47,140 nt of DNA from an uncultured Bacilli bacterium (GTDB lineage Bacteria > Bacillota_I > Bacilli_A > RF39 > UBA660): NCBI GenBank assembly GCA_947625575.1, contig CANQOV010000005.1, positions 1 to 47,140 of the forward strand, written 5' to 3'. The notes below the pieces were generated by a model. The model was not told the DNA's origin and made no database searches. It worked only from the letters and a program-made list of their open reading frames with translations. Positions 24,897 through 33,155 of the stretch are shown one piece after another. Every line of letters starts with the position of its first letter. The stretch's first letter is position 1. Made by a program: the position numbers and the translations under genes.

Positions 24897-26031
24897 CTGT
24901 TTTTTCTCCTTTCATATCCTGATAATTTTTTGTAATATAATGTGCTTTTGCCCAAGCCTCGTTAGTTTCTGGTTGATCAATCAACTTTCTAACTTCATCT
25001 GGGCTGTAACCAATTCTTGTTAAAACATCCATAGAACTAGCAACATCAAAAATATTGATATGTTCAACTCTAGATGTATCTGTTCTTAAATAAGTACCTT
25101 TCAAAAAATTTTCTTTTTTGAAATATTTTCTATTAAATTCTCTATCAATCATTTTTGCTATTGGGTCAACACAAAAAGTTAAAAAGTTGTTCATTTGTAA
25201 TTTGATTTCTGCTAAATCGCCTTTCATTATCCCTTTTGGGATGTTCAAAGCCATAGAGACATAATCAAATGCACCTTCAATACCTTTTTGTACTTCGCTA
25301 ATGCTTATAGGACTTTTAGAAGAATTAGTTTCGTTAAAATCAAGACCTTCCTCAAGAGGTAAAACTGCATTTATTGATTCAAAATAATTTTTAAATTTAT
25401 TTTTTATATAAGTTTGCATTTTTTCTTGGTCTTCAAAACGTTGTGAAAACATACCACTAATTTTTAATTTTCCTCTTATGCCGTTTTGATTTTTATAATC
25501 ATTAATTCCTACGGAAATTAATTGTCCATAAGATAAAAATAATTTATCAATATAAGATTTAATGTCTTGATTGTTTAGTCTTGTGTATATAACTTCATCT
25601 GATGAAAATCTTTTATTAAGTAATATAATTTCATCATGAATTTTTAATGAAACATTATAAAAGACACTTTTTTTAAGTGCCTTACCTTGAACATCAAACG
25701 AATCTGCGACAAATAGTTGGTCATTACTTTGAATAATTAAAGCCTCGTTATCATTAATTAAATGATAAACAAAATCGTTCCAAAATTCTGAAGCATTTTG
25801 ATTAGAATTTGGTTCGATATTAAATAAGTAATAATTACTATTTTTATGTTCTTTATTGTTTTCATACGTTTTAAACTCTGAATTTGAAATTGCTTTTGCT
25901 ATTAAATTTATTGCCGTATTTAAAGCAATCTCTTTATAAATTATTTCGGAAGCAATTGTTCCAAAACACTCTGAATTTATTTCTAGTGTTGTGCCTGAAA
26001 AAATATTTTTTAACCACTGTGATACTTTCAT
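24889..26031 (-). CDS. Portal protein, HK97 family
   Basis: 380 aa. Portal signatures include KEIALNTAINLIAKAISNSE, DFVYHLINDNEALIIQ and IEGAFDYVSMALNIPKGIMK followed by NNFLTFCVDPIAKMIDREFN. It forms the dodecameric DNA gate of the head. It lies between terminase and protease as expected. Confidence 0.93.
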   Translation of the reverse strand: MKVSQWLKNIFSGTTLEINSECFGTIASEIIYKEIALNTAINLIAKAISNSEFKTYENNKEHKNSNYYLFNIEPNSNQNASEFWNDFVYHLINDNEALIIQSNDQLFVADSFDVQGKALKKSVFYNVSLKIHDEIILLNKRFSSDEVIYTRLNNQDIKSYIDKLFLSYGQLISVGINDYKNQNGIRGKLKISGMFSQRFEDQEKMQTYIKNKFKNYFESINAVLPLEEGLDFNETNSSKSPISISEVQKGIEGAFDYVSMALNIPKGIMKGDLAEIKLQMNNFLTFCVDPIAKMIDREFNRKYFKKENFLKGTYLRTDTSRVEHINIFDVASSMDVLTRIGYSPDEVRKLIDQPETNEAWAKAHYITKNYQDMKGEKTDE

Positions 26032-26049
26032 TTTTTTCTCATCTCCTTT

Positions 26050-27705
26050 TTAAAAACCAAATGAGTCAAAATTCATATTTTTAATTTCATCATTTGGCAA
26101 TTCATTTTCAATTGTTAATGCGTGAATTAAAGCCATAAAACCATCATTTTTTCTTGACTGATATTCAATTTTGAAATATGTTTTATTGCCTTTGCCATCA
26201 GTTTTCACACCTGTATTGTTTGTATACCATCTCATCATCGGGTCATCTCCATAAACTATTCTATGATTTGCAAAAAGTTCATCAACTAATGGGGCTATTT
26301 GATTATGAGTTATTGGACCACTTCGTACCAAAACCAATCTTCCATCTGGATTTTCTTTAGATACTGCGTAAAAGCCATATTTCTCAAATTCTTCTTTTAA
26401 AATTCTATATCTAAAAACATCTAAAGCAATTTTTTTTATTGAATAATTATTTGCTTGTTCAACAAACCAATTAACAACAATTGAACTTTCAATTGTTGGT
26501 GTATCAAGCATTGTAATTAAACCTTTTTCTTTTGCTAGTGCTAAATCAAATTTTATTAATTGTAAATGTGGACTTTTTGAACATATAAATGTATGATGCT
26601 TTACATATAACTTTCCATTTTTTTTAAACAGTAAAACACAACCACAAAAGTCTTGAACATCAGCATAGTCTAAACCTCCAACGCACACTTCTCCATCTAA
26701 ATTTGGAAAAGTTTGATTTGTCGCTGCAATATTCTCCCAATTTGTAACTATTTGAGCCTCATTTTTTTCTGGTATGTTCATCCTCTTTGTTAAAAATTCA
26801 TACTTTCTACTTGGGATTTTTTTCTGTTCAATGTATTGTTTATTTATTTCATCTTTTAAAACTGGAAAGAAATCAATTGCTGGATTTGATTTAATCCATA
26901 ATTTTGGATTATCTATTTCTTTAACATCATCAAGTTCACACAAAAAAGGAAAGTAACCTAATTCATTACTTTCTCCTTGTAAAATTTGACTACATATTTC
27001 TAATAATTCATCTAAAGGTCCATCACGAACTATTCCTTGAGTTGTAATAATTATTGTTCTTGGATGTGGTATTTTTCCTAAACAACTATTGAAAACATTT
27101 ACTTGTTTTAAATCTTGATAAGCATGATATTCATTAAAAAGTATAAGCCCTGATTTTTTACCATCTTTTGTTTTAGAATTTGATGTGTTGTACCTCAAAA
27201 CTGAATTAGTTTCATAATTAACAATTTTCTCTTGACTAACATAAAATTTATCTTTGAATCTATCTTTATTTGATGATAACATTTCATAAACAATATCAAA
27301 TGTTCCTTGTGCTTGCTCCTCACTGGTTGCGACTATGTCTATATTATAATTTTTTATTCCATAAAGTGGCGTTTGAAGAAAATTTAAAAGTGGGGCTATC
27401 ATACCATCTTTACCATTACCTCTTCCCATCATTATTACAAAAGTTCTAAAAATTGGAACATCATCTTTATACATAAAAATGAAAGCGTATATGAATTTTT
27501 GAAATGGGAATAATTCATAATACCACTTCTTGCAATAATCTAAACACTTTTTATATGTTTTCTTATCAAAATAGATATCTTCTCTTTTTAAAGTTGGTTC
27601 AACAATGTTTTGAATTAGTAGCCATCTTTTTTTATTAATTTTATCTGGATTAGAATAACACCATCTTAAATAATCATTTATTTCTTTACAAATAATCTTC
27701 ATCAA
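26050..27705 (-). CDS. terL: Terminase large subunit
   Basis: 551 aa packaging motor. The ATPase domain has Walker A MMGRGNGKDG and a Walker B-like LILFNEYHA. The nuclease domain has acidic residues in VGGLDYADVQDFCG and later IALDVFRYRILKEEF. The family resembles the HK97/lambdoid cos-cutting type. It overlaps the small-subunit gene by 20 bp. Confidence 0.95.
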   Translation of the reverse strand: MMKIICKEINDYLRWCYSNPDKINKKRWLLIQNIVEPTLKREDIYFDKKTYKKCLDYCKKWYYELFPFQKFIYAFIFMYKDDVPIFRTFVIMMGRGNGKDGMIAPLLNFLQTPLYGIKNYNIDIVATSEEQAQGTFDIVYEMLSSNKDRFKDKFYVSQEKIVNYETNSVLRYNTSNSKTKDGKKSGLILFNEYHAYQDLKQVNVFNSCLGKIPHPRTIIITTQGIVRDGPLDELLEICSQILQGESNELGYFPFLCELDDVKEIDNPKLWIKSNPAIDFFPVLKDEINKQYIEQKKIPSRKYEFLTKRMNIPEKNEAQIVTNWENIAATNQTFPNLDGEVCVGGLDYADVQDFCGCVLLFKKNGKLYVKHHTFICSKSPHLQLIKFDLALAKEKGLITMLDTPTIESSIVVNWFVEQANNYSIKKIALDVFRYRILKEEFEKYGFYAVSKENPDGRLVLVRSGPITHNQIAPLVDELFANHRIVYGDDPMMRWYTNNTGVKTDGKGNKTYFKIEYQSRKNDGFMALIHALTIENELPNDEIKNMNFDSFGF

Positions 27706-28051
27706 TTGATTTCTTCTTTGGTTTTTTCAATTGCGGCATTTCTTTTTGTGGTGTTAAATTCAATGCAAATAAAAGTTTTAACATTTGCTGATTAACTTTC
27801 ACCAATTCAGAAACACTATCATTTTTCTTTTTTCCTTTTTGTCCTCCGCCGTTGTCATAAACCACAACAACTCCTCTTGATTTTATATCATTTGACAAGC
27901 CTTCTTTTGTCAGCCACAAATTCATATAATCATCGATTAAATCTTCAAAATATTTTCCTATACATCCAGAATTTTCTAATTTTTGATTTAAATCTTCTTT
28001 TATCTTATTAAATTTTTCAATATCGTATTTTATTTTAATTGTTTTAGCCAT
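27686..28051 (-). CDS. terS: Terminase small subunit, P27-like
   Basis: 121 aa. LTKEGLSNDIKSRGVVVVYD and VKVNQQMLKLLFALNLTPQK match the pattern of P27-family small terminases, in which a conserved Gly-containing segment is followed by a C-terminal helix ending in LTP. Position directly before terL supports it. Confidence 0.82.
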   Translation of the reverse strand: MAKTIKIKYDIEKFNKIKEDLNQKLENSGCIGKYFEDLIDDYMNLWLTKEGLSNDIKSRGVVVVYDNGGGQKGKKKNDSVSELVKVNQQMLKLLFALNLTPQKEMPQLKKPKKKSIDEDYL

Positions 28052-28102
28052 ATTATCATCACCCCAATCACATATTTCAATACCATATATCGGAAAATAT
28101 TA

Positions 28103-28157
28103 CCCCGCCCCCGTTGTAACCCCTCCCAAAAAAACTTTAAATTTTTTTTAAGGGGGG
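28103..28157 (-). other. GC-rich block and long hairpin before terS (candidate cos)
   Basis: In a very AT-rich genome the plus strand has CCCCGCCCCCGTTG and AACCCCTCCC. On the minus strand this is four G-runs fitting a G-quadruplex pattern. They abut a 15-bp arm hairpin (CCCCCCTTAAAAAAA against TTTTTTTGGGAGGGG, one mismatch). It lies between the HNH-containing gene group and terS, the usual place of cos in HK97-like phages. Confidence 0.5.
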
Positions 28158-28192
28158 CTATATATTTGTAACACTTCTGTATAAAAATATAT

Positions 28193-28429
28193 TTACTTTA
28201 TTTTTCTATACTCATCTAATATATAATCAATTGTTTCATTATCAGTTTGTAAAACTCTAGATATTCTTCTATAGCTAATTGCATTTGGTATTTCATGTGT
28301 TAAATACTTTGATCCACATGTTTCACAAATTGATAATTTAATTATTTTGTGAGCTAACATTGTTATTTCATCGAAGTATTTTTCTTTGTCTTCTTCTTTT
28401 AATTTTTTTAAATTATCTATTGTATACAA
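28193..28429 (-). CDS. Hypothetical phage protein with a CxxC motif
   Basis: 78 aa. ICETCGSKYLTHEIPNA gives one CxxC plus a His, possibly half of a zinc site. The rest is helical and charged. It lies between HNH nuclease and terminase and may take part in packaging. Function unknown. Confidence 0.6.
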   Translation of the reverse strand: MYTIDNLKKLKEEDKEKYFDEITMLAHKIIKLSICETCGSKYLTHEIPNAISYRRISRVLQTDNETIDYILDEYRKIK

Positions 28430-28435
28430 AATGAA

Positions 28436-28762
28436 CTACCACCTTTCTTCATTAATGAATTTTTGATTACTTATATGCACTTTGTTATCTAAAATATTAT
28501 GATGTCTAATACATACTGTTTCTAGATTATCATTATCAAGTGCAAGTTCTGGAAATTTTTTAAGTTCCTTTTTGTGATGAACATCAAGTTTCTTATTATC
28601 TAATTTTGTAGTAACTAAACCTTCTCGCTTGCACTCTTGACACTCAAAGTTATCTCTTTGTAATATTTCATTAACTTTATTTTTCCAAATTCTGCTGTGA
28701 TAAAATTTATCTATGTTCCCTGAATTAATTAGTCCTTTAATCCAAGAAGTTAAATTATTCAT
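28436..28762 (-). CDS. HNH endonuclease
   Basis: 108 aa from the preferred start. NFECQECKREG (zinc CxxC), LDVHHKKELKKFP (HH motif) and LETVCIRHHNIL (second zinc pair and final His) make a complete HNH domain. Such nucleases beside terminase help cos cleavage in HK97-like phages. The listed start at 28789 is a TTG inside the upstream small gene. The ATG at 28762 overlaps that gene's stop (ATGAATAA) and is more likely. Confidence 0.88.
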   Translation of the reverse strand: MNNLTSWIKGLINSGNIDKFYHSRIWKNKVNEILQRDNFECQECKREGLVTTKLDNKKLDVHHKKELKKFPELALDNDNLETVCIRHHNILDNKVHISNQKFINEERW

Positions 28763-28934
28763 CTTTCTTTTGTTCGGTAGATTCTTCAACTACTTCTACA
28801 AAATCTAATTTTTCTAAATATTTTGCTCTTTTTACATCTACTTCAAAGATTTCTCCAATGCTTCTCATAATTGTTTTGTTTTGTTTTTTTGTTTCGACTA
28901 AATCTTTAAATTCTATTTTTGCTTTTACTTTCAT
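28755..28934 (-). CDS. Small phage protein missed by the ORF track
   Basis: A 59-aa ORF: MKVKAKIEFKDLVETKKQNK then TIMRSIGEIFEVDVKRAKYL and an acidic end. A strong GGAGGTATTAGAT precedes the ATG, and the stop overlaps the HNH start. It resembles the small head-assembly or DUF-type proteins often found here. Role unknown. Confidence 0.75.
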   Translation of the reverse strand: MKVKAKIEFKDLVETKKQNKTIMRSIGEIFEVDVKRAKYLEKLDFVEVVEESTEQKKDE

Positions 28935-28954
28935 ATCTAATACCTCCTAAAAAT

Positions 28955-28995
28955 AAAAAAGAGATATCAACGGATATTGTTAATAACTCTTTTTT
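28955..28995 (-). terminator. Terminator hairpin before the late operon
   Basis: Minus-strand AAAAAAGAG and CTCTTTTTT pair, with an inner ATATC/GATAT stem, and a T-rich run follows. It lies between the ArpU-like gene and the first late gene, and downstream of a candidate promoter, so it could be an attenuator. Confidence 0.6.
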
Positions 28996-29015
28996 AAATT
29001 AAATTCATTGTATCA

Positions 29016-29044
29016 AGTATATAATGTATTTTTTGCTATGTAAA
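29016..29044 (-). promoter_or_regulatory. Candidate late-operon promoter
   Basis: TTTACA, 17-bp spacer, TATACT on the minus strand, just downstream of the ArpU-like gene and upstream of the packaging genes. Confidence 0.55.
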
Positions 29045-29071
29045 TAGCGGCTTTTTTGCGTGGTTTTTGCA

Positions 29072-29620
29072 TTAACAATATCCTAAAATCTCACTCAAAA
29101 AGTCGTTAGGTAATAGCAAAACCTTGATTTCATTTATTAAACGATTTTTGTTTCTGCTAATTGTAGAAGATGCTGTTGGAGATTCTTTTCTTAAATTTTT
29201 ACTATCATAATATTCTGCTATTTGCTCATAAGATTTATTTTCAAAATAGTAAAGTCTTATAATTTCATAATAAGGATCATCTTTAAATTTTTCTAATGTT
29301 CTATCTATATGTTTTAAAATTATTTTTGTTCTATCTATATGTTTACTTATAGATTTTATTGAATCTTCTAAAACTTCTGATGTATCTTTATTTTGAAAAT
29401 TGCCTGATATCATATTAGTGATTGATTTAGATTTTTTGGGAAGACCAACTTCTTTTAAATCTTTTATTTGTTCTTTTCTATCGTTAATAGATTCTTTTAA
29501 TTTATTATAACTGAATAAAAGTCTTTCTGTATTTTTAAATGATGTGTTTTCTTTTTTTATATATCCTCTTGCTTCTAGTTCACTAATTATAATCTTTATT
29601 AATTCTTTTTTTTCCTCCAT
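29072..29620 (-). CDS. ArpU/RinA-like phage late transcription regulator
   Basis: 182 aa. The C-terminal part has DPYYEIIRLYYFENKSYEQI and AEYYDSKN...STISRNKNRL, a sigma-region-4-like helix-turn-helix as in ArpU-type regulators that switch on late genes. The central region repeats HIDRTKIILK HIDRTLEKF. It stands directly before the late operon, fitting this role. The start at 29620 (MEEKKELI) has AAGGGGA upstream, while the listed start reads through the small gene before it. Confidence 0.78.
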   Translation of the reverse strand: MEEKKELIKIIISELEARGYIKKENTSFKNTERLLFSYNKLKESINDRKEQIKDLKEVGLPKKSKSITNMISGNFQNKDTSEVLEDSIKSISKHIDRTKIILKHIDRTLEKFKDDPYYEIIRLYYFENKSYEQIAEYYDSKNLRKESPTASSTISRNKNRLINEIKVLLLPNDFLSEILGYC

Positions 29621-29621
29621 C

Positions 29622-29699
29622 TTATTTTCCCCTTTCCAATAAAACAATAGCTATTACTGTAAAACATATTATTAGTGTTATTGCAATTCCTGAACTCAT
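29622..29699 (-). CDS. 25-aa membrane miniprotein
   Basis: MSSGIAITLIICFTVIAIVL and LERGK: a single transmembrane helix with a short basic tail. A strong AGGAGGTGTGAA precedes the ATG, and its stop is one base before the ArpU-like start. Too short for the ORF track. Function unknown. Confidence 0.6.
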   Translation of the reverse strand: MSSGIAITLIICFTVIAIVLLERGK

Positions 29700-29709
29700 T
29701 TCACACCTC

Positions 29710-30024
29710 CTAAAAAAATAAATAGATTGCTGAATAAACAAATCTTCTAAATAAACTTTCGTTTTCTTCTAAATCTGTATCTTCAGTATGTGAAGCTAAA
29801 ATTTTTTTTCTATATAAAAATACATGTGCATATAATTCATTGATAAAACTTTTTTCGTTTCTTTTTGTTTTTAAATCATTTTCTTTCATATATTTTTTTA
29901 AATTTGAAACATAATCTATAATTTGTTTTTTGCTTTTAAAATTATCTTTTGATGAAACTTTAATGTTATTTGTCTTGAAAATTGTTGGAACATCATTAAT
30001 CAAAACTAATCTTTCTTTTGTCAT
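29710..30024 (-). CDS. Hypothetical phage protein
   Basis: 104 aa, Lys-rich and helical (LKKYMKENDLKTKRNEKSFI), with a hydrophobic end RRFVYSAIYLFF. It overlaps the upstream gene by 4 bp. Not recognised. Confidence 0.6.
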   Translation of the reverse strand: MTKERLVLINDVPTIFKTNNIKVSSKDNFKSKKQIIDYVSNLKKYMKENDLKTKRNEKSFINELYAHVFLYRKKILASHTEDTDLEENESLFRRFVYSAIYLFF

Positions 30025-30305
30025 TTTTTTACCTCATATAATGATAATGAATAGCCATTTTCAATTAACCATTTTTTTGACCTTTCTTGTAATTCTTTTG
30101 GAATACTAGGTACTTGTAATCGCATTTTATGTAATTCTATTCTTGCAATTTCAGGAGTTTCAGGTACAATACCCAAATTCAAACCAATAATATCTTCCAA
30201 GAGTTCCAAATCGCTTAATTCTTCAAAATTAAATAATAATTCATTTCTTCTTTTTATATATTCATCTACTGTTATGCTTGGATATATTGCTGTTTCTAAT
30301 TTCAT
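30021..30305 (-). CDS. Hypothetical phage protein
   Basis: 94 aa, acidic N-terminal half (FEELSDLELLEDIIGLNLGI) and a C-terminal helix KELQERSKKWLIENGYSL. AAGAGGTGAAAT precedes the start. It is the first gene after a 210-bp gap, so a promoter may lie upstream. Not recognised. Confidence 0.6.
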   Translation of the reverse strand: MKLETAIYPSITVDEYIKRRNELLFNFEELSDLELLEDIIGLNLGIVPETPEIARIELHKMRLQVPSIPKELQERSKKWLIENGYSLSLYEVKK

Positions 30306-30515
30306 TTTATTTCACCTCTTTCTTGTCTGTAAGAGTTTTACATAATGACATAATTCTGTAAAACTCATTTTTTTATAATTAAAATATTAAATAGCCCTTG
30401 TTTTTATAAATGTTTTCCTGTTATCAGGAAACCGATATTTTTTATTTGGGTTTACTATTTTTCATTTTGTAAAACTACTATGCTTTAATTTAAATAGCAT
30501 ATAATTTTGTACTAC
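30306..30515. other. 210-bp gap with an 18-bp palindrome
   Basis: No ORF with an SD is visible. It contains TTTCCTG-TTAT-CAGGAAA (30413-30430), the only GC-richer palindrome in the early region, and several near-copies of TGTAAAACT. It separates the recombinase-side genes from the ArpU-side genes, so it may hold a promoter and operator. Confidence 0.45.
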
Positions 30516-30734
30516 TTATTTAATTCTTTCTAAAAAATTATTTCTATCTACCTTTTTTTGATTTTCAAACCACTTATTTAATTCTTCTAATTCTTTTTTG
30601 TATGTTTTCTTTACTTTTAATCTTCGGAATAAACCTTTATCTAATGTATCTAGCATAAATCTATATTGTCTTTTATAATAATAAACTTGCATTGCCAATT
30701 CTTGTTGTTTTTTCATTAAATCAGTTATTTTCAT
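30516..30734 (-). CDS. Hypothetical basic phage protein
   Basis: 72 aa, Lys/Tyr/Arg-rich helices (VYYYKRQYRFMLDTLDKGLF). It follows the tyrosine recombinase by 8 bp and could bind nucleic acid, but no family is recognised. Confidence 0.6.
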   Translation of the reverse strand: MKITDLMKKQQELAMQVYYYKRQYRFMLDTLDKGLFRRLKVKKTYKKELEELNKWFENQKKVDRNNFLERIK

Positions 30735-30742
30735 ATTATATC

Positions 30743-31372
30743 TTAACTTCCTAAATAAAAACTTTTTCTTCTTTCATTTTTTACTTCATTATCCCAACAT
30801 ATGTAAAGTAATGTTACTCTTTCACTTGAGTGATTCAACATTTCTTTTAAACCAATAATATCTCCAGTTTTCTCATAATAACATCTTGCAAAATATTTTC
30901 TTAAAGAGTGGCATCCAATTGGATAGTTTACTTTTACTTCTTCCGCTAAACTTTTAATAATCTGCCATGCTCTTTGTCTTGTGATTGGTAAATTTACACC
31001 TTGCCTACTTTTAAATAAATATTCGCCTTCAATTATTTTATTTCTATTAATATAATTTTCAATGTCTTTTACAAGTGATGGATGTAATTCAAATGATTGC
31101 TCTTTTTTAGTTTTAAATTCTCTCGTATATACAGAGCCATTTTTAAAATTATCTACTTTAAGTTGTAGTATGTCTTCAATTCTAAATGCTAAATTTATTC
31201 CTAAAACTAAAAGCATATAGTTTCTGTCCCATAAAAATTTTTCTTCAAAATCTTTATTGTCTTCTGACTGTTGTCTTCTCTTTTTACATAATAAAATCAT
31301 ATTGTTTATGTCATTTTCTTTAAATGGTTGAACTGTTTTTCTGCCATATCTAATTTTAAAAACTCTATTCAC
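30743..31372 (-). CDS. Tyrosine recombinase (catalytic domain only)
   Basis: 209 aa phage-integrase-type catalytic domain. The conserved Arg is in INLAFRIEDILQL, the Lys follows in FKTKKEQSFEL, HxxR is in CHSLRKYFARCYY, and the loop LNHSSERVTLLYIC gives His/Trp-like and nucleophile Tyr positions. The N-terminal core-binding (SAM-like) domain is absent or very short. It lies within the early lytic genes, far from either att site, so it is unlikely to be the integrase of this prophage. A role in resolving replicated DNA is possible. Confidence 0.85.
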   Translation of the reverse strand: MNRVFKIRYGRKTVQPFKENDINNMILLCKKRRQQSEDNKDFEEKFLWDRNYMLLVLGINLAFRIEDILQLKVDNFKNGSVYTREFKTKKEQSFELHPSLVKDIENYINRNKIIEGEYLFKSRQGVNLPITRQRAWQIIKSLAEEVKVNYPIGCHSLRKYFARCYYEKTGDIIGLKEMLNHSSERVTLLYICWDNEVKNERRKSFYLGS

Positions 31373-31375
31373 ATC

Positions 31376-31726
31376 TTAATCTCCTTCTTTTGACAATCTT
31401 GTTAAATTGTCGATAAACTTAACTATTTCTTTTTTGTTTTTTAGTTCAAGCCAACCTGTTCTGGGGCTTGTTCCATAACCTCCATACATTAATACTAATA
31501 GCATCCAAAATATTTCAAATTGACTGTCATTAAATTCTTCGTGATTGTATACAAAAAATCCTTTTTCTTTTGTTTCATTAAAGCTATAAGATAAATAATT
31601 TCCACTGTCTTTCGCTTTTAACAAATCTTCCTTTAATTTAAATAATCCTTCATCAATTCCGTTATACCAAATAATTGCGTTAAAATTTTCTATTAAATTA
31701 TTATATAATTCTTCATTATTTTTCAT
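31376..31726 (-). CDS. Hypothetical phage protein
   Basis: 116 aa, acidic, with FEIFWMLLVLMYGGYGTSPR as the most conserved-looking stretch. It overlaps no neighbour. It starts just after the 31741 gene and ends 3 bp before the recombinase gene. Not recognised. Confidence 0.6.
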   Translation of the reverse strand: MKNNEELYNNLIENFNAIIWYNGIDEGLFKLKEDLLKAKDSGNYLSYSFNETKEKGFFVYNHEEFNDSQFEIFWMLLVLMYGGYGTSPRTGWLELKNKKEIVKFIDNLTRLSKEGD

Positions 31727-31740
31727 TTTGTTTTACTTCT

Positions 31741-31932
31741 TCAATTTTCTTGTTTTTTTTCATATAATTCTTTAAATTTATAAAAATCAATATCATCTAA
31801 ATAATCAAATACACCTTCCAACACATCTTTAAAATGATTATATACAAGTGAATATAAATAGTTATATTTTGCCTCTGTTTGGATAAGTTCTTCAAATCTT
31901 TTAACTGATATAGTTATATTACCATTAAACAT
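31741..31932 (-). CDS. Hypothetical phage protein
   Basis: 63 aa: FNGNITISVKRFEELIQTEA then acidic helix. GAGGAAGTGAAAG precedes the start. It resembles small phage proteins with an I-S-x-x-x-F/Y-E-E-L motif. Function unknown. Confidence 0.6.
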   Translation of the reverse strand: MFNGNITISVKRFEELIQTEAKYNYLYSLVYNHFKDVLEGVFDYLDDIDFYKFKELYEKKQEN

Positions 31933-31947
31933 TATCTTTCACTTCCT

Positions 31948-32133
31948 CTACCATTTATTAAATTTATTATCTATATTCTTTTTTGCTTTAATAATACTTT
32001 TGAGATTAATAACGAATATCGTAATTACTAAAGCAAATATAATTATAAAAATTATCACAAATCCTATACCAAAGCTTTTTATAATATCGCTATTTTTTAA
32101 ATATTCTAATACCTTAATTATTTCTTCTCCCAT
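31948..32133 (-). CDS. Small single-pass membrane protein
   Basis: 61 aa with one long hydrophobic helix (FGIGFVIIFIIIFALVITIF) and a basic C-terminus. Phage early region. Function unknown. Confidence 0.6.
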   Translation of the reverse strand: MGEEIIKVLEYLKNSDIIKSFGIGFVIIFIIIFALVITIFVINLKSIIKAKKNIDNKFNKW

Positions 32134-32136
32134 ACT

Positions 32137-32499
32137 CTAATCTCCATCAAATATTCCAAATGTTTTTAATAATTCTTTTCTGTTTTCTTCAAGCTTTTTG
32201 TTAGACTTTATTTTTTCTTCAAGTTTTATTCCATATTCTTTTCTAATTTTAAATAACTCTATTAATGCATCAATAGTTTTAACCTTATATTCTTCATCTA
32301 AAGTGTCTTGTTTTATTCCAAATGCCGTTGTAAGAGTTACAGCACTTTCTTTAAACATTTTATTTGCTAATAATGATTTTTTGGCTCTTCTTAAAAGGTC
32401 ATAATCTTCCTCTTCTAAATTTTTTGTGAAACTATCTGTAATTATTAAAAATGATTGTAATTGATCAGCTAATATTTGTATCCTTTTTTCTTCTTTCAT
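32137..32499 (-). CDS. Hypothetical helical phage protein
   Basis: 120 aa, all-helical and charged, for example EDYDLLRRAKKSLLANKMFK. No recognised domain. It lies among small early genes that share one direction and short spacing. Confidence 0.6.
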   Translation of the reverse strand: MKEEKRIQILADQLQSFLIITDSFTKNLEEEDYDLLRRAKKSLLANKMFKESAVTLTTAFGIKQDTLDEEYKVKTIDALIELFKIRKEYGIKLEEKIKSNKKLEENRKELLKTFGIFDGD

Positions 32500-32530
32500 T
32501 TTTTACCTCTTTCTAATATTTCTAATAAAT

Positions 32531-32737
32531 TTATTCCAAATTTATATCATCACATGATCCTAATTTTAAATAAGTATTAATTTGTTGTTTAAAATTTAAA
32601 TTATGCTCTTTACAGACATCGTTTAATGTTTCTAATAATGCAATAACTAATAAATTACAATCTATACTATTATTAATTTCATTACAAAAATGATTTTTAT
32701 CTTTTTTATCAAATTTAATTATTATTCCTTTTTTCAT
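32531..32737 (-). CDS. Hypothetical phage protein
   Basis: 68 aa. Starts with IIIKFDKKDKNHFCNEINNS. The start overlaps the stop of the 32734 gene by 4 bp (ATGA), suggesting coupling. Not recognised. Confidence 0.6.
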   Translation of the reverse strand: MKKGIIIKFDKKDKNHFCNEINNSIDCNLLVIALLETLNDVCKEHNLNFKQQINTYLKLGSCDDINLE

Positions 32738-33135
32738 AATCCAAGCTCCTCTAATGTATATTTTTTATTTAATTCCATACCTTTGTACATTGTGCCTTCC
32801 CAAAAACTCGGTAATTTAATTTCTTCTGAATTGATTCCAGTAATTGAGTTTGTTAATATTTCAATATGACGTATATTACTAAAGATTTTTTCCTTTGTTA
32901 TATAAATTATCCTATCTCTAAAAGGTCTAATAACACCACTTAAATATTTTCTTTCGGTATCATCAAGTATTGGTTCTTCTACTTCTAAAGTTAGTTTTAT
33001 TTTTTTGCTTTTTAAAATTTCATTAAAAGCAATAAATTCAACATCATTGAATTGTGAAAGTGTTTCCAATTCTATAACTGTATTATTTTGCCCTAAACCA
33101 TAATCAATAATCTTAATTTCTTTTTCTAATTTCAT
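32734..33135 (-). CDS. Hypothetical phage protein
   Basis: 133 aa, predicted mixed alpha/beta, with LSGVIRPFRDRIIYITKEKI and LPSFWEGTMYKGMELNKKYT followed by LEELGL. This ending is common among uncharacterised early proteins of Firmicute phages. TAGGAGTGAAAT precedes the start. Confidence 0.65.
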   Translation of the reverse strand: MKLEKEIKIIDYGLGQNNTVIELETLSQFNDVEFIAFNEILKSKKIKLTLEVEEPILDDTERKYLSGVIRPFRDRIIYITKEKIFSNIRHIEILTNSITGINSEEIKLPSFWEGTMYKGMELNKKYTLEELGL

Positions 33136-33155
33136 TTTATTTCACTCCTAATAAA

